Source: Saccharibacillus kuerlensis DSM 22868 (lineage in GTDB: Bacteria; Bacillota; Bacilli; Paenibacillales; Paenibacillaceae). Taken from it: a DNA stretch of 64,000 nt. The notes beneath the pieces are model-generated. The model was not told the origin of the DNA and made no database searches. It saw only the letters and a program-made list of their open reading frames with translations. The position numbers and the translations under genes were made by a program. Where the stretch lies: the NCBI RefSeq assembly GCF_000378145.1, contig NZ_KB899277.1, positions 496,001 through 560,000 of the forward strand, given 5' to 3'. Shown piece by piece: positions 53,556 to 63,774 of this stretch; the first letter of the stretch is position 1, and the number at the start of each line of letters is the position of its first letter.

Positions 53556-53598
53556 CAAAAAAGCCTTCTTTCCGGTATTTTCCGGAAAGAAGGCTTTA
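53556..53598 (-). terminator. Terminator of the peroxiredoxin gene
   Basis: Perfect 13-bp stem GCCTTCTTTCCGG / CCGGAAAGAAGGC with T-run TTTTTT on the minus strand, 50 nt after the stop codon. Confidence 0.9.
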
Positions 53599-53648
53599 CT
53601 TATGAACCGTCGGCATATCGGCAAAGATGCCGATGTGCGGCTTCGACC

Positions 53649-54194
53649 TTAACCTTGCAGGTTCTGGTCGCCCGGTTTCCAGTTCATTGGGCACAGACCG
53701 CCCGATTGCAGGGCTTGAAGCACACGCAGCGTTTCTTCTACACTGCGGCCCACATCGTTATGGTTAACAACCTGGTACTTCAGTTCGCCTTCCGGATCGA
53801 TGATGAACAGACCGCGCAGGGCCACACCTTCGTCTTCGATCAGAACGCCGTAGTCGCTTGCAACTTTTTTCGTAATGTCGGATGCGAGCGGGAAGTTGAT
53901 CTTGCCCAGACCACCGATTTCCGTTGGAGCTGCGATCCATGCTTTGTGGCTGTGTACGGAGTCGATGCTGACACCGAGAACTTCAGTGTCAAGCGTCTGG
54001 AAGTCACCATAAGCGTCGCTCAATGCCGTGATTTCAGTCGGGCACACAAATGTGAAATCGAGCGGATAGAAGAAGAATACCAGCCATTTACCGCGGTAAT
54101 CTTCGAGGGATACCTTACCGAAATCTTGTCCGTCCCCGGATACTGTTTCCATTGTAAAAGCCGGAGCCGGTTTACCTACCAAACGTTCTGCCAT
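53649..54194 (-). CDS. Peroxiredoxin, AhpC/Prx1 type
   Basis: Thiol peroxidase that reduces hydrogen peroxide and organic peroxides. 181 residues with the peroxidatic Cys51 in FTFVCPTEITALSD and the resolving Cys168 in GGLCPMNW, the typical 2-Cys layout. No ahpF reductase gene follows, so electrons probably come from thioredoxin. The ATG at 54194 has AAGGAGG 11 nt upstream; the in-frame TTG earlier lies in that site. A possible PerR/Fur box with a promoter is placed 110-145 bp upstream, within the end of leuB. The name ahpC is avoided because the partner gene is missing. Confidence 0.9.
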   Translation of the reverse strand: MAERLVGKPAPAFTMETVSGDGQDFGKVSLEDYRGKWLVFFFYPLDFTFVCPTEITALSDAYGDFQTLDTEVLGVSIDSVHSHKAWIAAPTEIGGLGKINFPLASDITKKVASDYGVLIEDEGVALRGLFIIDPEGELKYQVVNHNDVGRSVEETLRVLQALQSGGLCPMNWKPGDQNLQG

Positions 54195-54304
54195 GTTAGT
54201 AAAATCCTCCTTCAAAATGACACCCGGTGATGAGTGTTTTCTGAATATTCTGAAACATAAAACCCAATGTCAATATGTTATCACCGGGATTTTTCAAAGT
54301 CAAG

Positions 54305-54337
54305 ATTATAACGCTTGTTCTTTTATAATCATTATCA
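54305..54337 (-). promoter_or_regulatory. Promoter and Fur/PerR-like box of the peroxiredoxin gene
   Basis: On the minus strand, TGATAATGATTATAA (54337-54323) is followed by a perfect TATAAT (54310-54305). The box has the 7-1-7 inverted layout; its left half matches the Fur consensus and its right half the PerR consensus (TTATAATnATTATAA). It covers the -35 region, so bound repressor would block transcription. It overlaps the leuB stop codon. Confidence 0.55.
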
Positions 54338-55414
54338 TTTGCGAATAGCTTTGAGAATTAGCTCGCCCATCTGCTTCGTGGACAGCGCTTCGACACGTCC
54401 TGCGGCAATGTCGCTCGTCCGATGTCCGGCATCAAGCACCTCAGCCACGGCTCGTTCGATCGCATCCGCTGCTTCACCGTAACCGAAACTGATACGCAGC
54501 ATCAATGCAGTCGACAAAATGGTTGCGATTGGGTTGGCCAGTCCTTGTCCGGCAATGTCAGGTGCGGAGCCGTGTACCGGCTCGTAAAGACCGTAGCTGC
54601 CTTCACCGAGAGAAGCGGAAGCCAGCATCCCAATCGATCCGGTCAGCATCGCCGCTTCGTCACTCAAAATATCGCCAAACATATTCTCCGTTACGATAAC
54701 GTCAAAACTGGAAGGTCGGCGCAGCAGCTGCATAGCGCAGTTGTCGACCAATACATGTTCCAGTTCGACTTCCGGATAATCCGCCGACACCCGAATCACA
54801 GTTTCTCTCCAGAGACGGGATGTTTCCAATACGTTCGCCTTATCCACAGAAGCCAGCTTCTTTCGACGTTTCATCGCGATATCGAATGCTTGACGCGCAA
54901 TGCGCTCCACTTCAGTGACATTATAAGCGCAGGTATCCACCGCTTCCTCGCCATACTCTGTCTCACGCCGGAACTTTTCGCCGAAGTAGATCCCTCCGGT
55001 CAGTTCCCGCACGACCATCAGATCGGTACCTTCCAATACTTCCGGCTTCAGTGTCGAAGCGTCTTTCAAGCAGTCGAAGACAACAGCCGGACGCAGATTG
55101 GAGAATAGACCCAGCTCTTTGCGAATGCCGAGCAGACCTGTTTCAGGACGCAGTTCTTTCGAATTGTTGTCCCATTTTGGGCCGCCAACCGCACCGAGCA
55201 GTACAGCATCTGCCCGTTTGCACACCTCAAGCGTTTCGGCCGGCAGCGGTGTACCTTTCTCATCGATTGCAATGCCACCGAACAGCGCATGCTCCGTTTC
55301 GAACGAATAGCCGAATACTTCTCCGACTTTTTGCAGCACTTTTTCCGCTTCCGCTACTACTTCCGGTCCGATTCCGTCTCCTGCGATTACTGCGATTTTT
55401 TTCGTCTCAGCCAT
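54335..55414 (-). CDS. leuB: 3-isopropylmalate dehydrogenase
   Basis: Oxidative decarboxylation of 3-isopropylmalate with NAD+ in leucine synthesis. 359 residues. Signatures are the N-terminal [12 protein letters not shown], substrate-binding [11 protein letters not shown] (about 133-143), and the NAD/metal region [30 protein letters not shown]. The ATG at 55414 follows GGGAG at 8 nt. It is apart from leuA: a convergent aldo/keto reductase gene lies between them, and no leuC or leuD follows, so it needs its own promoter in 55415-55620, which I could not define. Confidence 0.95.
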   Translation of the reverse strand: MAETKKIAVIAGDGIGPEVVAEAEKVLQKVGEVFGYSFETEHALFGGIAIDEKGTPLPAETLEVCKRADAVLLGAVGGPKWDNNSKELRPETGLLGIRKELGLFSNLRPAVVFDCLKDASTLKPEVLEGTDLMVVRELTGGIYFGEKFRRETEYGEEAVDTCAYNVTEVERIARQAFDIAMKRRKKLASVDKANVLETSRLWRETVIRVSADYPEVELEHVLVDNCAMQLLRRPSSFDVIVTENMFGDILSDEAAMLTGSIGMLASASLGEGSYGLYEPVHGSAPDIAGQGLANPIATILSTALMLRISFGYGEAADAIERAVAEVLDAGHRTSDIAAGRVEALSTKQMGELILKAIRK

Positions 55415-55628
55415 CTGTCGCACTCCCTATTCTCCGTAGAATTCCGGTCGACATAACAATTGTTTTCCGCTGCCGTTCCGGCTTGAATCTTCTATTTAAA
55501 AACAGTAACATACCCACTCAGGAATTGACCAAGATATAGAAGCTATCAGTTCCATAGGTTTTCCCTATAAGATAATATTCACCGTATGCACTTATCACCT
55601 CTATAACGCTTCTCTTTCTTAATGAAAT

Positions 55629-55657
55629 TTGCTTCCTTATCGAACGGTTGTTACACT
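55629..55657 (+). promoter_or_regulatory. Sigma-A promoter of the aldo/keto reductase gene
   Basis: TTGCTT (55629-55634), 17-bp spacer, TACACT (55652-55657), 54 bp before the start codon. Confidence 0.6.
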
Positions 55658-55710
55658 AGAGAAGAAGAAGATTCGCAAAACCATCCCCTTTAAGGAGCTG
55701 AGCGAACAAG

Positions 55711-56691
55711 ATGGAGTACACGTATTTGGGAAAATCGGGATTGAAAGTCAGCAGAATTTGTCTGGGAACGATGAATTTTGGAAACCAGACCAGCGAGCAG
55801 GACGCTTTCCGCATCATGGATGAAGCACTTGATGCCGGAATCAACTTTTTCGATACTGCAAACGTTTACGGAGGCAAGGATCAAGCGGGATTGACTGAAG
55901 AAATCATCGGACGCTGGTTCAAGCAGGGTGGCGGACGCCGCGAGAAAGTCGTGCTGGCAACCAAAGTATACGGCGGTATGGGCGATGAAAACGACGGACC
56001 GAACGGAGATCGCGGACTGTCCGCCTACAAGATCCGTCGTCACCTCGAAGGCTCGCTCAAGCGTCTACAGACCGATTACGTCGAATTGTACCAAATGCAC
56101 CATATTGATCGAAACGTCGGTTGGGACGAGCTCTGGAATGCCTTTGAAGTCGCTGTCGTCCAAGGCAAGATTGGCTATGTCGGCTCCAGTAACTTTGCGG
56201 GATGGGACATTGCTGTCGCTCAAAAGGAAGCGGAGAAACGCGGCATTGTCGGCCTCGTCTCCGAGCAGCATAAATACAGCCTGCTGACCCGTCAGCCTGA
56301 ACTTGAAGTGCTGCCGGCTTCACAGGCACTCGGCCTTGGCGTGATTCCATGGAGCCCGCTCGACGGCGGACTGCTCGGACGCAATGCGCTGAAAAAGATT
56401 GAAGGATCTCGCAGCGGCGGCAATGCCGAACGGGTTGAACAGCATAAAGCACAGCTTGAGCAGTTTGCGGAACTGTGCGGGGAACTCGGCGAAGCACAGG
56501 ATACGGTGGCGCTCGCATGGCTGCTGTCCAACCCTGCGGTTACCGCGCCGATTATCGGACCGCGTACACTGGAGCAGCTTCAGGATGCGCTGCGGATCGT
56601 CGACCTTAAGTTGGACGAATCCTCGCTCAAGCGTCTGGACGAGATCTTCCCGGGACCAGGCGGTTCTGCCCCGAATGCTTATGCCTGGTAG
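55711..56691 (+). CDS. Aldo/keto reductase
   Basis: NAD(P)H-dependent oxidoreductase with a TIM barrel, 326 residues. The catalytic tetrad is visible: Asp in DTANVYG (Asp49) with Tyr54, Lys in VLATKVYG and His in QMHHIDRN. The C-terminal cofactor region is PIIGPRTLEQLQDALR. It resembles the YajO/YhdN group acting on a range of carbonyl compounds; the substrate is unknown. It lies on the plus strand between leuB and leuA, which breaks an otherwise minus-strand leucine cluster. The ribosome site GGAG is rather far (13 nt) from the ATG. Confidence 0.9.
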   Translation: MEYTYLGKSGLKVSRICLGTMNFGNQTSEQDAFRIMDEALDAGINFFDTANVYGGKDQAGLTEEIIGRWFKQGGGRREKVVLATKVYGGMGDENDGPNGDRGLSAYKIRRHLEGSLKRLQTDYVELYQMHHIDRNVGWDELWNAFEVAVVQGKIGYVGSSNFAGWDIAVAQKEAEKRGIVGLVSEQHKYSLLTRQPELEVLPASQALGLGVIPWSPLDGGLLGRNALKKIEGSRSGGNAERVEQHKAQLEQFAELCGELGEAQDTVALAWLLSNPAVTAPIIGPRTLEQLQDALRIVDLKLDESSLKRLDEIFPGPGGSAPNAYAW

Positions 56692-56789
56692 ATCAAACAT
56701 TTGATGTTGATTCATATTGGTAAACCAAATATCGAGTATCAGCGGGTTGAACTTTAACACGGTGAAACGCTTGCTTTTCTGTATAAGAT

Positions 56790-56838
56790 AACAAAAGAAC
56801 GAACCAGCGGATTTCTTCCGGGGCTCGTTCTTTTTGTT
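56790..56838. terminator. Bidirectional terminator between the aldo/keto reductase and leuA
   Basis: AACAAAAGAACGA / TCGTTCTTTTTGTT arms with an inner CGG-containing loop; A-run and T-run on both sides serve both convergent genes. Confidence 0.88.
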
Positions 56839-56870
56839 ATCTCTATTCTTATTCTACCAGATCTACCAGT

Positions 56871-58418
56871 TTACCAGACCTTCTCGGCTCCCTTGCGGCT
56901 GCCGGGAAGACGGCGTTTCTCTGCCAAACGATTGAGCGCGTCGATGTAAGCACGGGCACTGGCTTCAAGCACGTCGGTGCTGACGCCTCGGCCGCGTACT
57001 TCCGTTTCGTTCTGACGAAGCGTCACATGCACTTCGCCAAGCGCATCCTTGCCAAGCGTAACGGCCTGGATCGCGTAATCGACCAAAGTCACTTCTTCGC
57101 CAACGGCCTGATCGATAGCATTATAGATCGAATCGACCGTACCGTTACCGCCGGACTCCGCCGTACGGCTGCCTTCACCGGCTGCGGAAACTGTAACTTT
57201 CGCCGTCGGAGCCGCTTCGGTCGCAAACGAGAAACTAAGCGATTCCAATACATATTGCTCCGGTGCATCCGCCAGCCGCTCTTCGAGCAGCGCCAGCAGA
57301 TCGTCGTCGGTAATTTCTTTTTTCTTGTCCGCCAGATCTTTGAATCTGGCGAATGCTTCGTTCAACTGCTCCTCTTCCAGCATGTATCCCATTTCAAGCA
57401 GCTGCTCGCGGAAGGCATGTCGGCCGGAGTGCTTGCCGAGTACGAGCTTGCTTTCTTTATAGCCAACCGTCTCCGGCGACATAATTTCGTATGTCGTCTT
57501 TTCCTTAAGCATCCCGTCCTGGTGGATCCCCGACTCATGCGCAAAAGCATTGGCGCCGACGATCGCCTTATTGCCCGGCACGCTCATGCCGGTCAGCTTG
57601 CTGACAAGCCGGCTTGTTCTGGCGATTTCGCTCAGTGTCAACCCGGTCTTCGCTCCGAAGTAGTCAGCGCGCGTCTCCAATGCCATTGCAACTTCCTCGA
57701 TCGCGGTATTACCGGCGCGTTCCCCGATTCCGTTGATCGTACCTTCGATCTGGTCCGCTCCATTCAAAATGGCCGCCAGTGCATTGGCCGTGGCCATGCC
57801 AAGATCGTCGTGACAGTGCGCGCTGAGCTGTACTTTCTCAATATCCGGCACATTTTCTTTGAGATGACGGAATATCGCACCGTATTCTTCGGGATTGAGA
57901 TAGCCGACCGTATCGGGGATATTGACGACATATGCACCTTCGCGCACCGCCATCGCCACAACTTCAGCACGAAAATCCGCTTCAGTCCGGCCTGCATCCT
58001 CCAGCGAAAATTCAATCTTGGAGAAATACTTTTTGGCATAACGGATCGCGGACTGGGCCGCTTCCAGCACTTGGTGCTTCTCCATTTTCAACTTGTATTT
58101 TCGGTGGATCGGCGATGTTGCCAGGAACACATGCAGACAAGGGTCGGCAGCGCCTTTCAACGCTTCGCGCACCGCATCAATATCATTTTCCCGCGATCGG
58201 GCAAGTCCGATAACACTGACATTTTTGACTGCCCGTGCTACTGCATTTACCGCGGCCAGATCGCCCGGCGAAGCAGCAGGGAATCCTGCTTCCATGCGGT
58301 CGACGCCCAGCTTCTCCAGCTGATGCGCGATTTCGACCTTTTCCCGCGTATTCAGGTTGACGCCCGGCGACTGCTCGCCATCGCGCAGAGTCGTATCAAA
58401 GACATAAATTTTTCGCAC
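56871..58418 (-). CDS. leuA: 2-isopropylmalate synthase
   Basis: First committed enzyme of leucine synthesis: acetyl-CoA plus 2-ketoisovalerate. 515 residues: an N-terminal TIM barrel with [15 protein letters not shown] (residues 5-19) and the metal-binding [13 protein letters not shown], a linker, and a C-terminal leucine-feedback domain (about 390-500). The GTG at 58418 is chosen because AAGGAGG lies 7 nt upstream and the protein then starts with the conserved [13 protein letters not shown]. It is the last gene of the ilvB-ilvN-ilvC-leuA operon. Confidence 0.95.
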   Translation of the reverse strand: MRKIYVFDTTLRDGEQSPGVNLNTREKVEIAHQLEKLGVDRMEAGFPAASPGDLAAVNAVARAVKNVSVIGLARSRENDIDAVREALKGAADPCLHVFLATSPIHRKYKLKMEKHQVLEAAQSAIRYAKKYFSKIEFSLEDAGRTEADFRAEVVAMAVREGAYVVNIPDTVGYLNPEEYGAIFRHLKENVPDIEKVQLSAHCHDDLGMATANALAAILNGADQIEGTINGIGERAGNTAIEEVAMALETRADYFGAKTGLTLSEIARTSRLVSKLTGMSVPGNKAIVGANAFAHESGIHQDGMLKEKTTYEIMSPETVGYKESKLVLGKHSGRHAFREQLLEMGYMLEEEQLNEAFARFKDLADKKKEITDDDLLALLEERLADAPEQYVLESLSFSFATEAAPTAKVTVSAAGEGSRTAESGGNGTVDSIYNAIDQAVGEEVTLVDYAIQAVTLGKDALGEVHVTLRQNETEVRGRGVSTDVLEASARAYIDALNRLAEKRRLPGSRKGAEKVW

Positions 58419-58454
58419 GGTTTGGCCTCCTTCATTCTGTTCAAATGAATATGA

Positions 58455-58503
58455 AAAGGGGCCGTCCCGCATGCAGCATGCTGCGGTGCGGGATAGCCCC
58501 GTC
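58455..58503 (-). other. Hairpin between ilvC and leuA
   Basis: GGGGC(TA)TCCCGCA / TGCGGGA(CG)GCCCC with an inner palindromic GCAGCATGCTGC, followed on the minus strand by CCCCTTTTC. It may act as a weak terminator or as a 3'-protecting processing structure, as known for ilvC mRNA in the Bacillus subtilis ilv-leu operon. Either would lower leuA relative to ilvC. Confidence 0.6.
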
Positions 58504-58543
58504 CCTATGGTGTGCACTCAAACACAGCCTGGGCTTTCAATAC

Positions 58544-59737
<1,194 letters not shown>

Positions 59738-59792
59738 TCAATCCGTATGTGCGTTATTTATTCTATTACAGTTTCAATGCAGCAAGATTCGA

Positions 59793-60296
59793 TTAGGCGT
59801 TGCCCCGCACCATCGCGGTTACTCCGGTACGCGATAATTCGCGGATACCGTAAGGACTTAGAAGCTCGATCATCGCGTCAATCTTCTCGGTATCTCCAAC
59901 AACCTGTACCGTCAGACTGTGAGTACCGATGTCGACTACAGCTGCGCGGAAAGTTTCAACCAATCCCATAATTTCCGGCCGTGTAACCGGTTCGGACTTC
60001 ACTTTGATCAAAGCCAATTCCCGGCTGACCATTGGATTGGCGCTGAGGTCAACTACCTTGATTACGTCGATAATTTTGTACAGCTGCTTCTCGATCTGCT
60101 CGATCGTCTTGTCATCGCCGATGCTTACGATGACCATTCGGGAGAGCCCCTGCTCTTCCGATTGGCCTACCGTAATGCTCTCAATGTTGAAGCCTCTCCG
60201 GCCGAACAATCCGGATACACGCTGCAGCACGCCCGGCTGGTCGTTTACGAGTATAGCTATGGTATGTTTGGTCTGCATCGTATTCGTCATGGTCAT
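59793..60296 (-). CDS. ilvN: Acetolactate synthase small (regulatory) subunit
   Basis: Regulatory chain of acetohydroxyacid synthase that carries valine feedback inhibition. 167 residues: an N-terminal ACT domain (HTIAILVNDQPGVLQRVSGLFGRRGFNIESITVG) and a C-terminal second ACT-like domain. The ATG at 60296 overlaps the ilvB stop (ATGA); a second ATG two codons later is also near the GGGGG site. Also called ilvH in Bacillus. Confidence 0.94.
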   Translation of the reverse strand: MTMTNTMQTKHTIAILVNDQPGVLQRVSGLFGRRGFNIESITVGQSEEQGLSRMVIVSIGDDKTIEQIEKQLYKIIDVIKVVDLSANPMVSRELALIKVKSEPVTRPEIMGLVETFRAAVVDIGTHSLTVQVVGDTEKIDAMIELLSPYGIRELSRTGVTAMVRGNA

Positions 60297-62053
60297 TCGT
60301 CCCCCATCAGCATTTGATCCAGCGTCTTGCCCTGCTGCACCATCGGATACACGTTCTCGCCTTTCTCGACAACGAAGTCGATCACGACCGGTCCCGGAGT
60401 ATCCAGCGCTTCCTGCCAGACTTTGCGTGCTTCTTCCTTAGTCGATGCCCGCAGTCCTTTGACCCCGTAAGCTTCCGCCAGTTTGACAAAGTCCGGGCTG
60501 CCCGACAGATCGATATGGCTGTAACGATTCTCGTAGATCAGTTCCTGCCACTGGCGAACCATGCCAAGCACCTGATTGTTCAAAATAACGACTTTGACTG
60601 GGATGTTGTTAATGGCGCAAACCGCCAGTTCCTGAGAACACATCTGCACGCCGCCATCACCGTTGATCGAGATAACCAATCGTTCCGGCTGCGCCATCTG
60701 CGCGCCGATTGCGGATGGAAGGCCGAAGCCCATCGTGCCCAGACCTCCGGAAGTAATCCATGAACGCGGATTATTGAATCTGTAATACTGAGCCGCCCAC
60801 ATTTGATGCTGTCCGACATCCGTCGTCACGATCGCTTCACCATTTGTCGTTTCGTTCAGCAGTTCTACTACCCACTGCGGCTTCAGACCGATCTCGTCTT
60901 CTTTGTAATCGTCTTTATAACGGAACGGCTTCTCCGCTTTCCACTGTTGAAGCTTCGCTCTCCACTCGTCCGCCAATTCGGCCCGTTTAACCGACTTATT
61001 GAGCAGTTCCAACACCGTTTTTACATCGCCGACGATTGGAATATCCGTTTTGACGTTCTTGCCGATTTCGGCTGGGTCAATATCGATATGCGCGATTTTC
61101 GCTTTCGGCGCAAATCCGTTTAGCTTGCCCGTTACCCGATCGTCGAAGCGGGCACCAATGCTGATCAGCAGATCCGTTTCTTGAATCGCCATGTTCGAAG
61201 CGAATGTTCCATGCATGCCCGGCATCCCCAACCAATGCTCGTTTCCGCTTGGAAAACCTCCGAGTCCCAGCAGCGTTGTCGTGATCGGTATCCCGGTCTT
61301 CTCGACCAATTCCAGCAGCGCTTCATGTCCTCCGGAATATACGACTCCGCCACCTGCCAGAATGAGCGGACGCTCCGCTTTCGAGATGGCTTCACCCAGA
61401 CGTTCAACCTGCAGCTTGTTCGGTGTCATCCGCGGATTGTAACCTCTCAGTGCAACCGGCTCTGTATGAGGCTGGAACAGGGTCATTGCCGCCGATACGT
61501 CTTTGGGTATATCGATCAGTACAGGACCTTTACGGCCCGTATTCGCGATATGAAAAGCTTCATGAATGATGCGTGGAAGTTCGTCGACACTTCGTACCAG
61601 ATAACTGTGCTTCGTAATCGGCATCGTAATACCGGTAATGTCCGCTTCTTGGAAAGCGTCGGTTCCGATCAGCGTTGAAGCGACGTTGCCGGTAATGACA
61701 ACAAGTGGTGTCGAGTCCATGTAGGCAGTCGCAATGCCTGTCACCAGGTTGGTCGCTCCCGGTCCCGAAGTAGCAATGCACACGCCTACTTCGCCGGATG
61801 CTCGAGCGTATCCGTCCGCTGCATGAATAGCTCCCTGCTCGTGCCGGGTCAGCAGATGATGGAAATCTTTGAAGCCGTACATAGCGTCGTAGATATACAG
61901 TACCGCTCCACCGGGATAACCGAATACGCATTTGACACCTTCCAGCACCAAACTGCGGAGCAGAATATCCGAACCCGTCAGGACTTCCTGCTTATCCACC
62001 CATTTTTCTTTCAATTCCTCTGTCGATCTCGCTTCTGGCATTTGTGCGCTCAT
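60293..62053 (-). CDS. ilvB: Acetolactate synthase large subunit
   Basis: Thiamine-diphosphate enzyme that joins two pyruvates (or pyruvate and 2-ketobutyrate). 586 residues. N-terminal domain with the catalytic glutamate in LTRHEQGAIHAADGYAR, central FAD domain, and C-terminal ThDP motif with GDGGVQM...NN ending. The ATG at 62053 follows AGGGGG at 7 nt. It is the first gene of ilvB-ilvN-ilvC-leuA and lies behind a T-box leader. Confidence 0.96.
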   Translation of the reverse strand: MSAQMPEARSTEELKEKWVDKQEVLTGSDILLRSLVLEGVKCVFGYPGGAVLYIYDAMYGFKDFHHLLTRHEQGAIHAADGYARASGEVGVCIATSGPGATNLVTGIATAYMDSTPLVVITGNVASTLIGTDAFQEADITGITMPITKHSYLVRSVDELPRIIHEAFHIANTGRKGPVLIDIPKDVSAAMTLFQPHTEPVALRGYNPRMTPNKLQVERLGEAISKAERPLILAGGGVVYSGGHEALLELVEKTGIPITTTLLGLGGFPSGNEHWLGMPGMHGTFASNMAIQETDLLISIGARFDDRVTGKLNGFAPKAKIAHIDIDPAEIGKNVKTDIPIVGDVKTVLELLNKSVKRAELADEWRAKLQQWKAEKPFRYKDDYKEDEIGLKPQWVVELLNETTNGEAIVTTDVGQHQMWAAQYYRFNNPRSWITSGGLGTMGFGLPSAIGAQMAQPERLVISINGDGGVQMCSQELAVCAINNIPVKVVILNNQVLGMVRQWQELIYENRYSHIDLSGSPDFVKLAEAYGVKGLRASTKEEARKVWQEALDTPGPVVIDFVVEKGENVYPMVQQGKTLDQMLMGDE

Positions 62054-62173
62054 CGTTATTCCCCCTTCCAAAGATTACATCAATCTCACATCATCGGATT
62101 GTAACAGGCCTTTCGAGCGGTGTTTTCACGCTCTTTCGCATAAAGGCTACGGAATCGAGTCCTTCTTATAAAC

Positions 62174-62535
62174 CAAAAAACCTTCCGTCCCGCAAAGCAG
62201 ATTTTCTGCTTCGAGGGACGAAAGGTTATAAGCCTCACGTGGTACCACCCAAATTTGCTCACACCTTACGGTGTGCAGCCTCAAGCGAATCTGAAATTGA
62301 AACCTCCAATTTCAAATACGCGGTTCATAACGCGAACCTCACGATTCCCCCTAATAGGCCGTAACGAGTTCATATCGGCAGCAGCCGGAAAAGTCGTTCG
62401 TTGTTCAGGGAAACAGCTCCGAGGTGAGCTCGTATATAAGGGATTTTGGCGGTAGGTTCCAGCGTACTGCTTCCCCCGCTCTCTGGCAAAAGAGCCCTTA
62501 AAACTTCGTCCTCTTCATAGCCGATCAGTTATTCA
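62174..62535 (-). promoter_or_regulatory. T-box leader of ilvB-ilvN-ilvC-leuA
   Basis: The minus strand shows TTTGGGTGGTACCACG, the T-box core (62253-62238), followed by a terminator CGTCCCTCGAAGCAG / CTGCTTTGCGGGACG with TTTTTT (62224-62176). In Bacillus the ilv-leu T-box answers to tRNA-Leu through a CTC specifier. A CTC is present in GAGCTCACC near 62430, but I could not confirm that it is the specifier. Confidence 0.93.
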
Positions 62536-62562
62536 AGCTGTATGGTGCTGAATGTTAGGGTT

Positions 62563-62592
62563 ATTATATGACTTTAGTTTTGGGGAAGTCAA
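62563..62592 (-). promoter_or_regulatory. Sigma-A promoter of the ilv-leu operon
   Basis: On the minus strand, TTGACT (62592-62587), 18-bp spacer, TATAAT (62568-62563). The leader to ilvB is about 500 nt. Confidence 0.78.
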
Positions 62593-62669
62593 CACCTATT
62601 TTCGATAAAAACTAAAAAACTGATTTTAAAAATACTTCTCCGGCGTACAATTTGTCCGTCATTCGAGGA

Positions 62670-62705
62670 CAAAAAAACCGTTCCTCTTTATCGAGGAACG
62701 GTTTG
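62670..62705 (-). terminator. Terminator of the nucleoside ABC permease operon
   Basis: Stem AAACCGTTCCTC / GAGGAACGGTTT with a short loop and TTTTTTT on the minus strand. Confidence 0.9.
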
Positions 62706-62799
62706 GCAAGCCAGTTTCCTGACTTTTTGGAATATAAGTGGAAGCCGTAGGGAAGACAGGGATAACGAAGGAAATCCAAAAGTAAGTTTAACTCTTCCC

Positions 62800-63774
62800 T
62801 TAGCGTTTTCCCGGATCGTAAGGTTCTCCCAGCGCTGCCGGAGCCCTTGATTTGCCAACCGCAACTACCAGAACGATAACGGTCAGAACGTACGGCAGCA
62901 TCAGAATGAAATCCTGCGGAATGCTGGCCGACCATTCAAACAGCTGTACATAGTTCCGGATCGCCTGCGCGAAACCGAAGAACAGCGCCGCACCGAAAAT
63001 ACCGAGCGGATTCCATTTACCGAAGATCAGAGCGGCAATAGCAATAAAGCCTTGGCCGGAGATCGTCGTGTGCGAGAACAGCCCTGTCGTCGTCAGTGTG
63101 ATAGTTGCACCGCCGAGACCTGCCAGCGCTCCGCTCAGCATAACGCCGATATAACGCATACGATTGACATTGACACCCACTGTGTCTGCTGCACTCGGAT
63201 GCTCGCCGACGGCCCGCATCCGAAGACCGAATTTAGTCTTATACAGCACGTAGTACGTAACAAATACGAGAATAATGGCGATGAATGTCGTTGGGTACGA
63301 ATTCAGAATACCGGTTCCCAGGATTGGTCCGATAACGGGAATAGCGGCAATATCAGGGAAACTCAATTTCGCCAGACGGTTCATCAGCAGCGGACTCTCG
63401 CCGGCACCCTCAAACAGAAGTTTTACCAAGTACAAAGTGATGCCGGTCGCCAGGAAGTTGATAACGACACCGCTAATCGTCTGGTCCGCTTTGAACGTAA
63501 TGGTAGCGACAGCATGAATCAGCGATCCCAGCACACCAACGACGATCGCGGTTACGAGACCAACCCACGGCGAAGCTCCGCCCATGCCGGCTTCTTCCGC
63601 ATAATACGTACCGATCGCTGCTGCGAACGCTCCGAATACCATCAAACCTTCAAGTCCGATGTTGACAACGCCCGAACGCTCCGAGAAGAGTCCGCCCAGC
63701 GCGGCAAAAATTAGAGCTGTCGAGAAGACGAGCGTCGTATTGATCAGATTACCGAATGTAAGAAGATCGATCAT
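62800..63774 (-). CDS. nupQ: Nucleoside ABC transporter permease (NupQ/YufQ type)
   Basis: Inner-membrane permease of a BmpA-type nucleoside importer. 324 residues with eight to ten hydrophobic segments; FSERSGVVNIGLEGLMVFGAFAA near residue 30 and GEHPSAADTVGVNVNRMRYIGVMLSGALAGLGGA near residue 190 are typical of the BPD_transp_2 family. The start follows the stop of the upstream permease gene directly (TAA then ATG). In Bacillus the order is bmp/nupN-nupO-nupP-nupQ, so this is the last gene of that operon. Substrate (guanosine or other nucleosides) is inferred. Confidence 0.9.
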   Translation of the reverse strand: MIDLLTFGNLINTTLVFSTALIFAALGGLFSERSGVVNIGLEGLMVFGAFAAAIGTYYAEEAGMGGASPWVGLVTAIVVGVLGSLIHAVATITFKADQTISGVVINFLATGITLYLVKLLFEGAGESPLLMNRLAKLSFPDIAAIPVIGPILGTGILNSYPTTFIAIILVFVTYYVLYKTKFGLRMRAVGEHPSAADTVGVNVNRMRYIGVMLSGALAGLGGATITLTTTGLFSHTTISGQGFIAIAALIFGKWNPLGIFGAALFFGFAQAIRNYVQLFEWSASIPQDFILMLPYVLTVIVLVVAVGKSRAPAALGEPYDPGKR

